Below the pieces are notes generated by a model. The model saw nothing but the letters and a program-made list of their open reading frames with translations, was not told the origin of the DNA and ran no database searches. A stretch of 23,207 bases of DNA from Verrucomicrobiales bacterium. GTDB taxonomy: Bacteria; Verrucomicrobiota; Verrucomicrobiia; Verrucomicrobiales; DEV007. The stretch covers positions 1 to 23,207 of the forward strand of contig JACETS010000019.1 of NCBI GenBank assembly GCA_013911195.1. Reading direction: 5' to 3'. The position numbers were made by a program, and so were the translations under genes. This document shows, one piece after another, positions 8,539 to 17,800 of this stretch (within the stretch, counting starts at the first letter, position 1; each line of letters begins with the position of its first letter).

Positions 8539-10037
8539 GCCCTGAATCATTATCACATATTGGTAGAAATTTACTTAACCGCAAAACCTTTCTCAATAAA
8601 ACGACAGGGTCATTAGGTTTTTTGGGTCTATCACATCTTCTCAATCAGAATGCTTATTCTGAGGTAATAAATGCCAAGAATTTTTCAGGGAAAGATCCTA
8701 TCAGACCTTTTATTGATGCTAAGGATCCATACAATAAAAGAAAATCACACTTTGAGTCCGATGCTAAGCAAGTACTAATAATTTATTGTCCGGGTGCTGT
8801 GAGTCATGTTGATACATTTGATTACAAACCTCACCTTGACAAGTATCATGGCCAAAAACCTCCAGGCATACCTTCTATTACTTTCGAAGGTCCTACTGGA
8901 AATATTGCAAAGTCATTTTGGGAGTTTGAGCCCCGTGGGGAGTCTGGAAAAATGACATCAAATTTATTACCAAATTTAGGTGCTCTAGCTGATGACTTCT
9001 GTTTTGTTCACTCTCTCAAAACTCAAACTAGTGCACATCCTCAGGGAGAGAATTTTTTTAATACAGGATTTACAATGGAGGGCTATCCATCATTTGGATC
9101 TTGGGTCACATACGCATTAGGTTCTGAATGTAGTGATCTACCCGCTTTTGTTGCCATAAATGATCCTAGAGGTTTAGCTCGTTCGGGTAAAAATAACTTT
9201 GGCAATGGATTTTTACCTGCTGCTTTTCAAGGCACTGATTTTAGTGCGCAAAGACCACCGAATAATTTATCTCGTCCATCTTCAATAAGTTCGCTTAACG
9301 ATCAAAAAACTATTGATTTATTAAGAAGAATAAATTCAAAACATCTAGAAAAGTATCCAGATGATACAAACTTAGCTTCTAGGATTGCTAGCTATGAACT
9401 AGCAGGAAAGATGCAACTTTCAGTGCCACAAGTCATGGATATTTCTAAGGAATCAAATTCTATTCTAAAAGAATATGGCACGGATTCAGGTAGCGATTTA
9501 AAAAAGAAATATGCGAAAAATTGCATACTTGCACGTCGCCTCATTGAAAATGGTGTCAGAGTTGTTCAACTCTTTAACGGCAGTGATCCTAGTGGAGGTA
9601 ACGGGATAACCAACTGGGATTCCCATAGTAATATTTTAAATACACATGCGATGCAGGCTGAAATCATGGATCAACCTACGGCCACATTGATAAGGGATAT
9701 GAAAAGGAGAGGCCTACTTGATCACACTCTTATTGTATGGGCTACTGAGTTTGGTCGAATGCCTTTTTTACAGGGCAATGGAACAGGTAGGGATCATAAT
9801 CCAAATGCTTTTACATGCTTCTTGGCTGGCGCAGGAGTCAAAAAGGGCTTCAGTTATGGTAAAAGCGACGAATGGGGATATAAAACAGCTGAAAATGCTG
9901 TCGAAATCTATGATTTTAATGCAACCATTATGCATTTAATGGGATTAGATCATGAGCGGTTAAGCTTTTACCATAATGGATTGGAGAGAAGACTAACAAA
10001 TGTGCACGGACACGTCATTAAAGATATACTAGCGTAA
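8535..10037 (+). CDS. DUF1501 protein, alkaline phosphatase-like fold (module 1)
   Basis: This 500-residue partner of the preceding cytochrome-type protein is joined to it by an ATGA start/stop overlap. DUF1501 belongs to the alkaline phosphatase/sulfatase-like fold clan. Characteristic segments include VSHVDTFDYKP near residue 95, a WDSH stretch in the middle, EFGRMP, GRDHNP, and FLAGAGVKKGFSYG. Unlike typical members, the N-terminus reads LLNRKTFLNKTTG: Arg16-Lys17 replaces the twin arginines of a Tat signal, so the export route is uncertain. The C-terminal segment normally reading DLHAT is DFNAT here, losing a usually conserved histidine. Family membership is clear. Whether it is an active hydrolase and what it acts on are unknown. 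Confidence 0.9.
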   Translation: MSPESLSHIGRNLLNRKTFLNKTTGSLGFLGLSHLLNQNAYSEVINAKNFSGKDPIRPFIDAKDPYNKRKSHFESDAKQVLIIYCPGAVSHVDTFDYKPHLDKYHGQKPPGIPSITFEGPTGNIAKSFWEFEPRGESGKMTSNLLPNLGALADDFCFVHSLKTQTSAHPQGENFFNTGFTMEGYPSFGSWVTYALGSECSDLPAFVAINDPRGLARSGKNNFGNGFLPAAFQGTDFSAQRPPNNLSRPSSISSLNDQKTIDLLRRINSKHLEKYPDDTNLASRIASYELAGKMQLSVPQVMDISKESNSILKEYGTDSGSDLKKKYAKNCILARRLIENGVRVVQLFNGSDPSGGNGITNWDSHSNILNTHAMQAEIMDQPTATLIRDMKRRGLLDHTLIVWATEFGRMPFLQGNGTGRDHNPNAFTCFLAGAGVKKGFSYGKSDEWGYKTAENAVEIYDFNATIMHLMGLDHERLSFYHNGLERRLTNVHGHVIKDILA

Positions 10038-10099
10038 TTATTTCGCTTCCCTTTTAATTTAATAACCATTTTAATTGTAAATCATTGAATATTAAGTAC

Positions 10100-11242
10100 A
10101 TGAAAAACCATTTCACATTATTTCCAAGAATAGTCAGCGGCATCAAATATTCGCTGTTTATCCACTTTATTCTCATTGCTCACTCCAATGCAGCAAATTA
10201 TCAATCAACAGTAATAAAGCTTTCACCCACTTATTACTATGAGCTCAATGAAACCACTACTGAAGAGGGTGCCTTGGATACAATGGGTAATGCTCCTAGC
10301 AAAGGTGAATATAATGGAGATTATGGTGTTGGAGGACCAGAAGTTGGCGGAGAGGGGCCAATGTATGTTTTCAGCGCTGATGATCCAGATGGAATTGCAG
10401 TTCCGGGTCTAGGGGGTGAAGATAACTTAGCTCACTATAGTAATAATTCAGGTCATATTACTCTTGGAGATGGAAATTTATATGGATCAAGCTCAATCAC
10501 TGTAGCCCTTTTCTTTAAAGCAGGTCCAGCTCAAGGAGGAGACAGGTTATTTACTAATAATTTACAAGACCCCACCAAAAGTTTTCAGGTAAATGTGGCT
10601 AATGATGGTTTGGTGCTTGCTGTTGATCCATCCAACACTGGTTTTGCTGCAGAAAGAACATTATTCATGGAAGATAATAGTGGGCCTGATAGAAGATTGA
10701 TCCAGAGTGAATCAGGATGGTTTCATGTAATTGCATCAACATCTGGGAGTTCAGGGAGTGAGCGTGCTGCAAATTTTAAACTATGGATTAATGGAGTTGA
10801 TAGAACTGATAATTTACAACCCAATGTTACTGGCTGGGGTATAAATACAGGTTTGGCTAAGATTGGTGGAAGAAAAGCCAACGCTGCTGATAGTACAACT
10901 CACTCAGGGGCTCAAGATGAAGTTGCGATTTGGTTGGATAGAGTTTTAACAGACAAAGAAGCAGAATCATTATGGGAAGCGGCAATAACAGAAAAGAAAA
11001 TTCCACTTGTCATAGAGGACATCGAAATAGAAAAAGCTGACGATTCGCAATCAGTAACCATTTCATGGAATTCTCGAAGAGGAAGGGTGTATGGTCTTTA
11101 TACTACTACAAACCTTATTGATGGAGAATGGGAAGAACTAGATGACAGTATCGAAGGAGAAGGCGAAACTACCTCTTTCACAGATCCAGGATTGCCCTTA
11201 GATGATAAAATTAGATTCTATAGAGTCGTTGAATTGGAATAA
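10100..11242 (+). CDS. Secreted LamG/concanavalin A-like domain protein
   Basis: From the ATG at 10100 the protein is 380 residues; a TTG at 10085 would add five. The ATG gives a basic N-terminus and a hydrophobic stretch ending in SNAA, a plausible signal peptide. The central part (about residues 45-300) has features of LamG-like lectin folds: LSPTYYYELNE, SITVALFFK, WFHVIAST, FKLWINGVDRTD and DEVAIWLDRVLTDKEAESLW. The last 75 residues (SVTISWNSRRGRVYGLYTTTNL ... IRFYRVVE) match a fibronectin-like ending common in secreted Verrucomicrobiota proteins. It probably binds or presents a carbohydrate outside the cell. It follows the DUF1501 gene by 62 bases on the same strand and may belong to the module 1 operon. 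No Shine-Dalgarno sequence is visible. Confidence 0.72.
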   Translation: MKNHFTLFPRIVSGIKYSLFIHFILIAHSNAANYQSTVIKLSPTYYYELNETTTEEGALDTMGNAPSKGEYNGDYGVGGPEVGGEGPMYVFSADDPDGIAVPGLGGEDNLAHYSNNSGHITLGDGNLYGSSSITVALFFKAGPAQGGDRLFTNNLQDPTKSFQVNVANDGLVLAVDPSNTGFAAERTLFMEDNSGPDRRLIQSESGWFHVIASTSGSSGSERAANFKLWINGVDRTDNLQPNVTGWGINTGLAKIGGRKANAADSTTHSGAQDEVAIWLDRVLTDKEAESLWEAAITEKKIPLVIEDIEIEKADDSQSVTISWNSRRGRVYGLYTTTNLIDGEWEELDDSIEGEGETTSFTDPGLPLDDKIRFYRVVELE

Positions 11243-11711
11243 ACCAATCCATGCAATTATTATATCATTGCTATTAGTCAATTGTAAAAATTACTATTAC
11301 AAATCTGATAATAGGACTGACAAAGTTGTTATAGATCAAAATACATTTCGTTTTAAATCACCCAACGAAACTCAAGAGGAATACTATTATTTTATAATCA
11401 ACTCTCCACAACTAGTAGATTGGAAGCGAGACTCTCCTGATGAGCTGCTCCATTGCTCATTGTATTTCCCCCCAAGAAAGGCTGAACACTTTTTCAAGGA
11501 GCTTTTCACTGACTGGATCAATACAGACTACAACGCTGCCACAAACTTCATGGAAAATTGGGCCAAAAATGAATCCTTGGAAGATATTGCAATTGAGATA
11601 ATTGTTAAGCATCTAAAGGATAGTGAATTATCAACCGCTGTCGCATGGGCGCATGAGATTAATGATTCAGCTAAAAGGCATTCACTTCTTGAGGAATTGG
11701 CAACTCACTAA
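11202..11711 (+). CDS. Hypothetical lipoprotein with a degenerate helical repeat, possibly a gene remnant
   Basis: This 169-residue product is of unknown function. A hydrophobic run ending LLLVNC (Cys at residue 28) resembles a lipobox, so the mature protein may be lipid-anchored. The C-terminal third (FTDWINTDYNAATNFMENWA, later LSTAVAWAHEIND) recalls the W-x-x-x-D-x-x-A-A repeat of large helical-repeat proteins in Verrucomicrobiota, but only one or two units are present. The ATG at 11202 makes a 41-base overlap with the LamG-like gene; a TTG at 11229 would reduce this to 14. The unusually long overlap and the few repeats suggest either a short derivative or a decayed copy of a longer gene. 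No enzyme motif is visible. Confidence 0.5.
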   Translation: MIKLDSIESLNWNKPIHAIIISLLLVNCKNYYYKSDNRTDKVVIDQNTFRFKSPNETQEEYYYFIINSPQLVDWKRDSPDELLHCSLYFPPRKAEHFFKELFTDWINTDYNAATNFMENWAKNESLEDIAIEIIVKHLKDSELSTAVAWAHEINDSAKRHSLLEELATH

Positions 11712-11769
11712 TTTATTTAGTTTAGAAACCGCAAGAAGTTCTAGTGCTCTGCTCCATAATATTAACACA

Positions 11770-13590
11770 TCATTCAATAGCTGTTTTTAAGGGTCTAGTA
11801 CGTGGACCATTGAGAATTGATCCGATAAATGAATACCTAATTAGAAAGTGATAAATTATTAACAAAGTCAAAGCTGTTAATATGCAAATGAAAGGGAACT
11901 TAAAATAAATAGGTTTATCCCAATCAGAAAACAATATTTGATAGGCTTGAACTAATGGCTGGTGACCAAGATATAACCAATAAGAAGAGTCTGATATGTA
12001 TCTAACGAATCCTGAGGGTTTTGAAAAAAGAAATTTGAAAAATCCTACAAACCCAAAAATCATGACCCAGCAGTAAATACTTGTAATTAAGGGCTTCGTA
12101 TTTTTGAAATCCTTAAGCCATTCATGTGTTGATTGTGTAATGGAGTTCAAAAATGAAAATGGTCCTTCTAAATCTTTCCTTAAGTTTAGCCAATCAGGAC
12201 AAGGCTTGTTAAATTCTTTTAGAGAGATAATTAAAAATATAAATCCAACGAAAAATAAGAATGGCCAAATGAATTTAGATATTAAGCCAAAGTTCTTAAA
12301 TCCATACATGAAAGCTCCGCATGTAAAAAAAAGAAAGTAGTGGAGTAGTATCCACCATGCTGGCTTACCATTAAAGCCATTGAGAACGAACAGATCAGTG
12401 AGTTTTTCAGGGTTAAAAAACACAGCAGTGTCGGGGCCAAATTGGTTAGGAGCCATTTTCATCTGCGTCATGTAAGTAAGAACCATTATTGTTATTACAA
12501 ATGAATAGATGATAAAATTTTTCAGCGTATTAATTTTAGGATTATTGATTGTAAGGTCTGACCATTTATTAAAAGGAAAAATTAAATCGACAAATTTAAA
12601 GATCAGGCAAAACCCTAAAGCTATTACGAAAAGGAAATAGAGAAACCAAAAATGATGGAGAACGATTTGGTTGCTACCAAAAAAATTAATGAAATAATTT
12701 CTATTAATGAATTCATAAACACTTCCTGTGAATTTTGATATAAAGTTTAACTCCTGTCCCTTTAACGCCGCTTTAGTTTCCGCTCTTCTACCCATTATTT
12801 CACCCACATCTTCATCAATTTTTAAAATTCCTAAGATGAATTTCATTGTTCCTTCATCAAGTTCGGCTGACTGAAATGCGTTAGATCCATCAGAATTCCT
12901 TTTCTCAACTGAGGCATTATTATCAATGAGTAATTTGACGCTATCTGGGCGGGCCATAAATGATGCCCAGTGCAGTGGAGTTGAGTTCTTTCCGTCTCCA
13001 GCATCGATATCTGCGCCATTCTTTAATAATAAATTGATCGATTCTGTGTTGCCGTATGCTGCTGCCCAATGCAGTGGAGTTGCCTGTAGATAATCCTTTT
13101 TATTAACGTCAAATCCTTCACTGATTTTCTTTTCTAGCAATTCAATATCGTTTCTCTTTGCTGCTGCCCATATTGAACTTCCTCTTATACTTGCCTTTGA
13201 TGATATTTCTGACTTCTCTTTACCAAAATTTTCCTTAAATTCATTGAGTTTCGTCATGTTATTCATCAATGGAACAAGCAATATTACTGAGAGGAGCAGA
13301 GGAATCAGGATTCTCTTGGTTCTATGCATGGAGACAGCAAATGATCCTTTCTTCAGGAGCATCATTGCTGTAAAAAAACCACTTACGAGAAAAAATAATT
13401 GCATTCTAAAGCCGTGTATAAATTCGGCTACGACTCCATATTGAGGGTTTTGATTAATGTCCTGTGCAGGCCATATTGGCATCCCGTTGAAAGAAAAAAC
13501 TCCATGTATGGCTATACCAAGGATCATAGCAAATGATCTAAGCGCATCTAGATCATGGTACCGTACTTTAAGTTTATTATTAGAGTTCAT
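11770..13590 (-). CDS. Acyltransferase-3 family membrane protein with inserted ankyrin repeats
   Basis: This 606-residue polytopic membrane protein is predicted to O-acylate an extracytoplasmic or membrane-bound glycan. The N-terminus shows the acyltransferase-3 pattern: LDALRSF at residues 14-20, the probable catalytic His29 at the end of helix 1 (GIAIHG), a second helix, and the basic HRTKR motif (89-93) before helix 3. Residues about 138-245 are not membrane-like. They form ankyrin repeats, including ATPLHWAAAYGN (170-181) and STPLHWAS (203-210). The membrane domain then resumes with HHFWFLYFLF (312-321) and several helices to the C-terminus. One reading frame covers everything, so this is a real domain insertion and not a frameshift. 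The gene runs opposite to its neighbours. Family is certain; the acyl donor, acceptor and role of the repeats are unknown. Confidence 0.88.
   Translation of the reverse strand: MNSNNKLKVRYHDLDALRSFAMILGIAIHGVFSFNGMPIWPAQDINQNPQYGVVAEFIHGFRMQLFFLVSGFFTAMMLLKKGSFAVSMHRTKRILIPLLLSVILLVPLMNNMTKLNEFKENFGKEKSEISSKASIRGSSIWAAAKRNDIELLEKKISEGFDVNKKDYLQATPLHWAAAYGNTESINLLLKNGADIDAGDGKNSTPLHWASFMARPDSVKLLIDNNASVEKRNSDGSNAFQSAELDEGTMKFILGILKIDEDVGEIMGRRAETKAALKGQELNFISKFTGSVYEFINRNYFINFFGSNQIVLHHFWFLYFLFVIALGFCLIFKFVDLIFPFNKWSDLTINNPKINTLKNFIIYSFVITIMVLTYMTQMKMAPNQFGPDTAVFFNPEKLTDLFVLNGFNGKPAWWILLHYFLFFTCGAFMYGFKNFGLISKFIWPFLFFVGFIFLIISLKEFNKPCPDWLNLRKDLEGPFSFLNSITQSTHEWLKDFKNTKPLITSIYCWVMIFGFVGFFKFLFSKPSGFVRYISDSSYWLYLGHQPLVQAYQILFSDWDKPIYFKFPFICILTALTLLIIYHFLIRYSFIGSILNGPRTRPLKTAIE
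12965..13082 (-). repeat. Ankyrin-coding near-identical 19-base repeats, 99 bases apart
   Basis: Plus-strand bases 12965-12983 (gcccagtgcagtggagttg) and 13064-13082 differ at one position. They are exactly 99 bases (33 codons) apart, the length of one ankyrin repeat. They encode the TPLHWA cores of two successive repeats in the acyltransferase gene. Confidence 0.8.
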
Positions 13591-13664
13591 TCAGGTTATT
13601 TGTAATTTTAGAAATCATCCTATGAAAGATTTTAGTAAGAACATCTTTTATATCATATTTTATT

Positions 13665-13693
13665 CTGACAATATATGTGATTAGTTCCATACT
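13665..13693 (+). promoter_or_regulatory. Possible promoter for the medium-chain dehydrogenase
   Basis: CTGACA at 13665-13670 is a 5/6 match to TTGACA. It is followed after 17 bases by CATACT (4/6 match to TATAAT) at 13688-13693, 33 bases before the ATG. It lies in the 136-base divergent, AT-rich gap between the acyltransferase and dehydrogenase genes, where promoters for both are expected. The low GC content makes chance matches likely. Confidence 0.25.
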
Positions 13694-13726
13694 TAATAAT
13701 TTTAGTCAAAATTTAAATAAACTGAT

Positions 13727-14782
13727 ATGAAAACTATCGCAGTATCTAATCCGGGCATTGTTGAAATAATAGAAACACCAATTCCTAAGCCAAAATCATA
13801 CCAAGCACTAGTTAAAACTAAAGTTGCCTGCATTTGTAACAATACCGATAGCGAGTTAGTGTCAGGTCATTTTCCAGGAATGGAAAATTCATTTCCCTTT
13901 GCATTAGGTCATGAAAGTATTGGTGAGGTTGTTGAGATTGGCAAAGAAGTAAGAAATTTTAGTGTAGGCCAAAAGGCTGTTAGTGGCCTTGTCTTTGACG
14001 ATGAGTTGCAGACTGATGGTTTAAGTTCTGGATGGGGTGGGTTTTGTGAATATGTATTGGTGAATGATCATGAGAGAATGGTAGAGAACTCTGTTGATGA
14101 TGAGAAAAATGGTTGGGTAGAGGTTTTTGAGATACAGACACCTGTACTGAATTCAATAGAATATGAGGACGGAGTCTTGTTGTGTACATGGAGGGAGGTC
14201 TTGGGTGCCTTCCGCGATTTTCATCTAAAGAAAGGCGATAACGTTCTCATCTATGGTGGTGGGCCCGTTGGATTAAGTTTTGTCAAACTGGGAAGGCTTT
14301 TTGGTCTAGGCTGGATAGGCCTTGTCGACAGACACGATGAAAAGAAAGAATTGGCTATTCAATTTGGAGCTAATGAAACCTTTGATCGTGATGATGATGG
14401 GCTTATCGCTTTAGCCGATAAACCTGGATCACATAAACTTGACGCAGTTATTGATGCTGTTGGGAAGCCTGAAATAATTAAGCAGGCATTACCTATAATT
14501 AAAAGAGGTGGCTCTGTATGTGTGTATGGTTTCTATGCAGGTTTAAAAGAATTTGTTGTTCATAATTCTTTGGCAGATTTTAATTACAATATATTTGTCC
14601 ATCAATGGCCAACGCGACTATATGAAAAAGAATCTCAGCCTATTCTTTGCAAATGGATTGAAGAAGGAAAACTAAGTGGAGCAGAATTCACCTCTCATCG
14701 ATTCAAAATTGATGATGTCTCCAGTTCACTTAAAGCAGTTCAAGAAAGAAAAGTAATTAAAGCTATTTTGGAATATAATTAG
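13727..14782 (+). CDS. Medium-chain (GroES-like) NAD(P)-dependent dehydrogenase
   Basis: This 351-residue cytosolic oxidoreductase of the MDR superfamily probably oxidises an alcohol or polyol, or reduces the ketone. The N-terminal GroES-like domain has cysteines at 35 and 37 followed by NNTD (38-41), and GHES at 61-64 supplies the second conserved histidine of the catalytic-zinc site. The Rossmann domain has GGGPVGL at 177-183, and Asp201 closes the second strand (LVDRHD), which favours NAD(H). The usual four-cysteine structural-zinc lobe is absent. Instead, residues 86-115 (starting GLVFDDELQ) contain only one Cys. The gene is divergent from the acyltransferase and lies 68 bases upstream of module 2, without obvious coupling. 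Superfamily is certain; the substrate cannot be assigned. Confidence 0.85.
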   Translation: MKTIAVSNPGIVEIIETPIPKPKSYQALVKTKVACICNNTDSELVSGHFPGMENSFPFALGHESIGEVVEIGKEVRNFSVGQKAVSGLVFDDELQTDGLSSGWGGFCEYVLVNDHERMVENSVDDEKNGWVEVFEIQTPVLNSIEYEDGVLLCTWREVLGAFRDFHLKKGDNVLIYGGGPVGLSFVKLGRLFGLGWIGLVDRHDEKKELAIQFGANETFDRDDDGLIALADKPGSHKLDAVIDAVGKPEIIKQALPIIKRGGSVCVYGFYAGLKEFVVHNSLADFNYNIFVHQWPTRLYEKESQPILCKWIEEGKLSGAEFTSHRFKIDDVSSSLKAVQERKVIKAILEYN

Positions 14783-14807
14783 GGAATTGATGATATTTTT
14801 TAAACAT

Positions 14808-14829
14808 GATGTCTTTACGTTCAGACATC
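14808..14829. promoter_or_regulatory. Inverted repeat GATGTCT/AGACATC upstream of module 2
   Basis: GATGTCT (14808-14814) and AGACATC (14823-14829) form a perfect 7-base dyad with an 8-base spacer, between the dehydrogenase stop and the DUF1592-family start. No T-run follows directly, so an operator or leader hairpin is as likely as a terminator. Confidence 0.35.
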
Positions 14830-14832
14830 TTC

Positions 14833-14847
14833 TGATTAAGATAATCA
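14833..14847. promoter_or_regulatory. Inverted repeat TGATTA-AGA-TAATCA next to the module 2 start
   Basis: A perfect 6-base dyad with a 3-base centre ends three bases before the ATG at 14851. It is in a position to act as an operator or to occlude translation initiation. Its low complexity means chance is possible. Confidence 0.25.
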
Positions 14848-14850
14848 TTC

Positions 14851-17800
14851 ATGATAGAGATCCGCTACATGAGACTTTTTCTCGTGATTCTTTTATGGCT
14901 AAATCCTTGCGTTAAAGTCATAGCTGATTCTATTCATGACTTTCATGACGTTCGAGGTCGTGAATCTAAATCTTCTAATCTCTCACTTGATCAGGTTGTC
15001 GTTAGAGGTGCCGCAATTGAGCACAAAGACGCTAATCATGATGGTTTTTATTCAATTACTTTTGATCCTGTTCAAGGTGCAACTGGAATTGAATTTGAAT
15101 GGAATAATGAGGGTCATTATAAGCACTGGACCGTTCGTGAAATTGAGGCATACACAGATTTTGGATCTAGGATAAAAATTGTATCAGGAAAAGTTATACC
15201 TGGCGTTGAACGCACCTCTGATAAACCATTCACAAATGCATTCGATGGTGACGTTCAGACATCTACGTTTACCACTTCATCAGGAACCACCGCCTTTCCT
15301 CAAAGAACATTTCTTCAACTTGTGCCTGGGAATCACTCCCTTGACAGAATTCGCATTAATGATGTTGCTGGTAATGGTGAAAATGGTCGCATGAAGCAGA
15401 TCGCTGTCAGGGTAACAACTGACACTGATGATGATTTAAAAGACCGTAAGTATATTGATGTATCCAATCTTTCAGTTCAAATTTTCGGTGAGAATATCAT
15501 AGAGGGGGAATTGTTACCAATGAAGGGGCAATCTAGGACTCAAGGCATGAAGAATTTTGGTAGCCAGTGGAGTGACGATGCTCATATGCTTTGGGATGGA
15601 GCTGTAAATGACTCAATGGAAACGTCAATAGTAATTGATAAAGAAAGTAAATATAATTTACAATTTCAACTTACTAAGGCTCCTGATTATGGCCAATTTG
15701 ATATCTATTTAGATGAGAAACTTATTGCATCCAAGATTGATCTTTATGCAAAAGATGTTGTTCTATCAGATCTTATTAATGTAAGTGAATTGCAGTTAAA
15801 CAAGGGGCAACACAATATACGATTCAAGCTATTAGGGAGCAATGAAAAAGCCAGTCCTTACCGTAAGAGTCGTTATTTGCTTGGACTGGATTACATAAAG
15901 ATTATTAACATGCTTCAGAATGATGAAGCCTCTGACGTCGATCTTGCTGATATTCCCTCTATAGGAAAAGATGAAACAACATCTATTAATAATGAAATTT
16001 CGTCGATAAATGAGGTCGAAAACATTTCACTTAAAGATATCCAACCTATACTAGCATCGCGATGTTATGCCTGCCATGGGGATAATGGTAAAGTTAAAGG
16101 TAAGATTAATTTAAGAGACATTAAGTCTAGGGAGGGGTTTCTTGAAAATATAGAGCTTACACAAAAAATTGTAGATGCCTTAAACTTTAAGGAGATGCCG
16201 CCTGAGGATGAAAAACAATTGACGGCTAAGGAACATAAAATGATGTCTGCACTTTTCGGTTCCTATCTGGATACGTACATCAAAGAATCAGGCTCTTTGA
16301 AAGCTGTCGTAATGAGAAGAATGAATCGTTATGAGTATAACAACGCTGTAAAGGATCTTTTACAACTTAAGGGGGATGTTTATCCATTGCCAGAAAAAGT
16401 AATTAGAAGTAGCTCATACTTTAATCCATCATCAGGAAAGTTTCCAAATTCCATTCGACTGTCTAATCGAGCACTCGGTAAAAATCAAATCGAACAACAC
16501 ATACTTACAGGAGTTAGTCCTTTTGCAATTGATTTGCAGTCGGAGCATGGATTCAATAATAGGGGGGATGAGTTGAGCGTTTCGCCTATTATGGTGGAAA
16601 CTTTTTTAAATTTAGGCCGATCGATAGTTAATGCCCCTGAATTTGATAACTATAGCAACTTAACTGAATCTAGTTTATTTAATCTTCCTAAGGCAACGCC
16701 TATAACAAGGAATTTCCTCGAGTCTCACTTATCAAGTTTTCTTGAGAAGGCATTTAGAAAACCTATAAGCCCGGATGTTTTGACTAGGTACGCTAGTTAC
16801 TTGGAAAGTGAACTCAAGAATGGGAAACCATTCAAGGATTCAATGAAAAAGTTAATTACTGCTGTCATTTCCTCACCTAGGTTTTTTTATATTAGTGAAG
16901 AAAAGAATAGTAACATTAAGACCCAACGCCTTAGTTCCTATGAGATCGCGACGAGGCTTTCATTTTTTCTATGGAGTAGTATACCCGATGATGAGCTATT
17001 GAGTGCTGCGCGTGATGGCACCATTCTTAATCCAAAGATTTACCAATCCCAGGTTAATCGTTTATTGGAGAGCCCTAAAAGTAAATCTATTGCTGAGAAC
17101 TTTGCTCGACAATGGTTGAGGCTTGATCAGTTAATAACAGCAGTGCCAGACTTTGACCGCTTTCAAATATACTATTCTAGGATTGGTTGTGAGCAATGGA
17201 AGTTTGGATTACAGACGATGATTGAGCCACTTCTTCTATTTGAAAGCATTATGGTAGAGGATCGATCTATAATGCTTCTTATTGATAGTAATTACTCATA
17301 TCGCTCTGATGAAATGCAATCATGGTACAATGACGAAATTCCCTTCGGTAAGCGTCAGAACCGGAACCGATTCAATACCAATAGTCAGACCTTCACCAGA
17401 AGGGCATTACCCTCGAGACGCGAAGGGGGTGTTATTACTTCAGCTGCTACATTAACAATGACATCAGAGCCTCTGAGAACCAGTCCAATTAGACGAGGGG
17501 CTTGGGTAGCCACAGTCATTTTCAATAAACCACCGCCACCGCCACCTGATATTATTCCTGAAATTGAGCAGGATGATGCCGAAATTGAAAAAAAAGGCAT
17601 TACACTTAGGCAAAGGTTAGTTGCCCATCAGGAAAATGAAAGTTGCGCATCATGTCATAAAAAAATAGATCCTCTTGGTTTTGCTCTTGAAAATTTCGAT
17701 GCCATCGGAAGATGGCGTGATAATTATAAATCAGGACTAGACATAGATTCGAGTGGAGAAATATTCGGTGAGAGTAAATTTAAGGATATTATCGGACTCA

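Noticed and set aside
10055..10075. TTTTAATT direct repeats between the DUF1501 and LamG-like genes
   Set aside because: They are short, low-complexity sequence in an AT-rich gap and nothing indicates function.
11712..11769. Bidirectional terminator between the convergent lipoprotein and acyltransferase genes
   Set aside because: Only a 5-base TAGAA/TTCTA pairing with an 11-base loop and no T-run is visible, which is expected by chance in AT-rich DNA.
11770..13590. Misjoined or frameshifted genes at the acyltransferase/ankyrin boundary
   Set aside because: Both membrane parts and the ankyrin repeats are in one continuous frame with no stop codon, so an in-frame domain insertion is the simpler reading.
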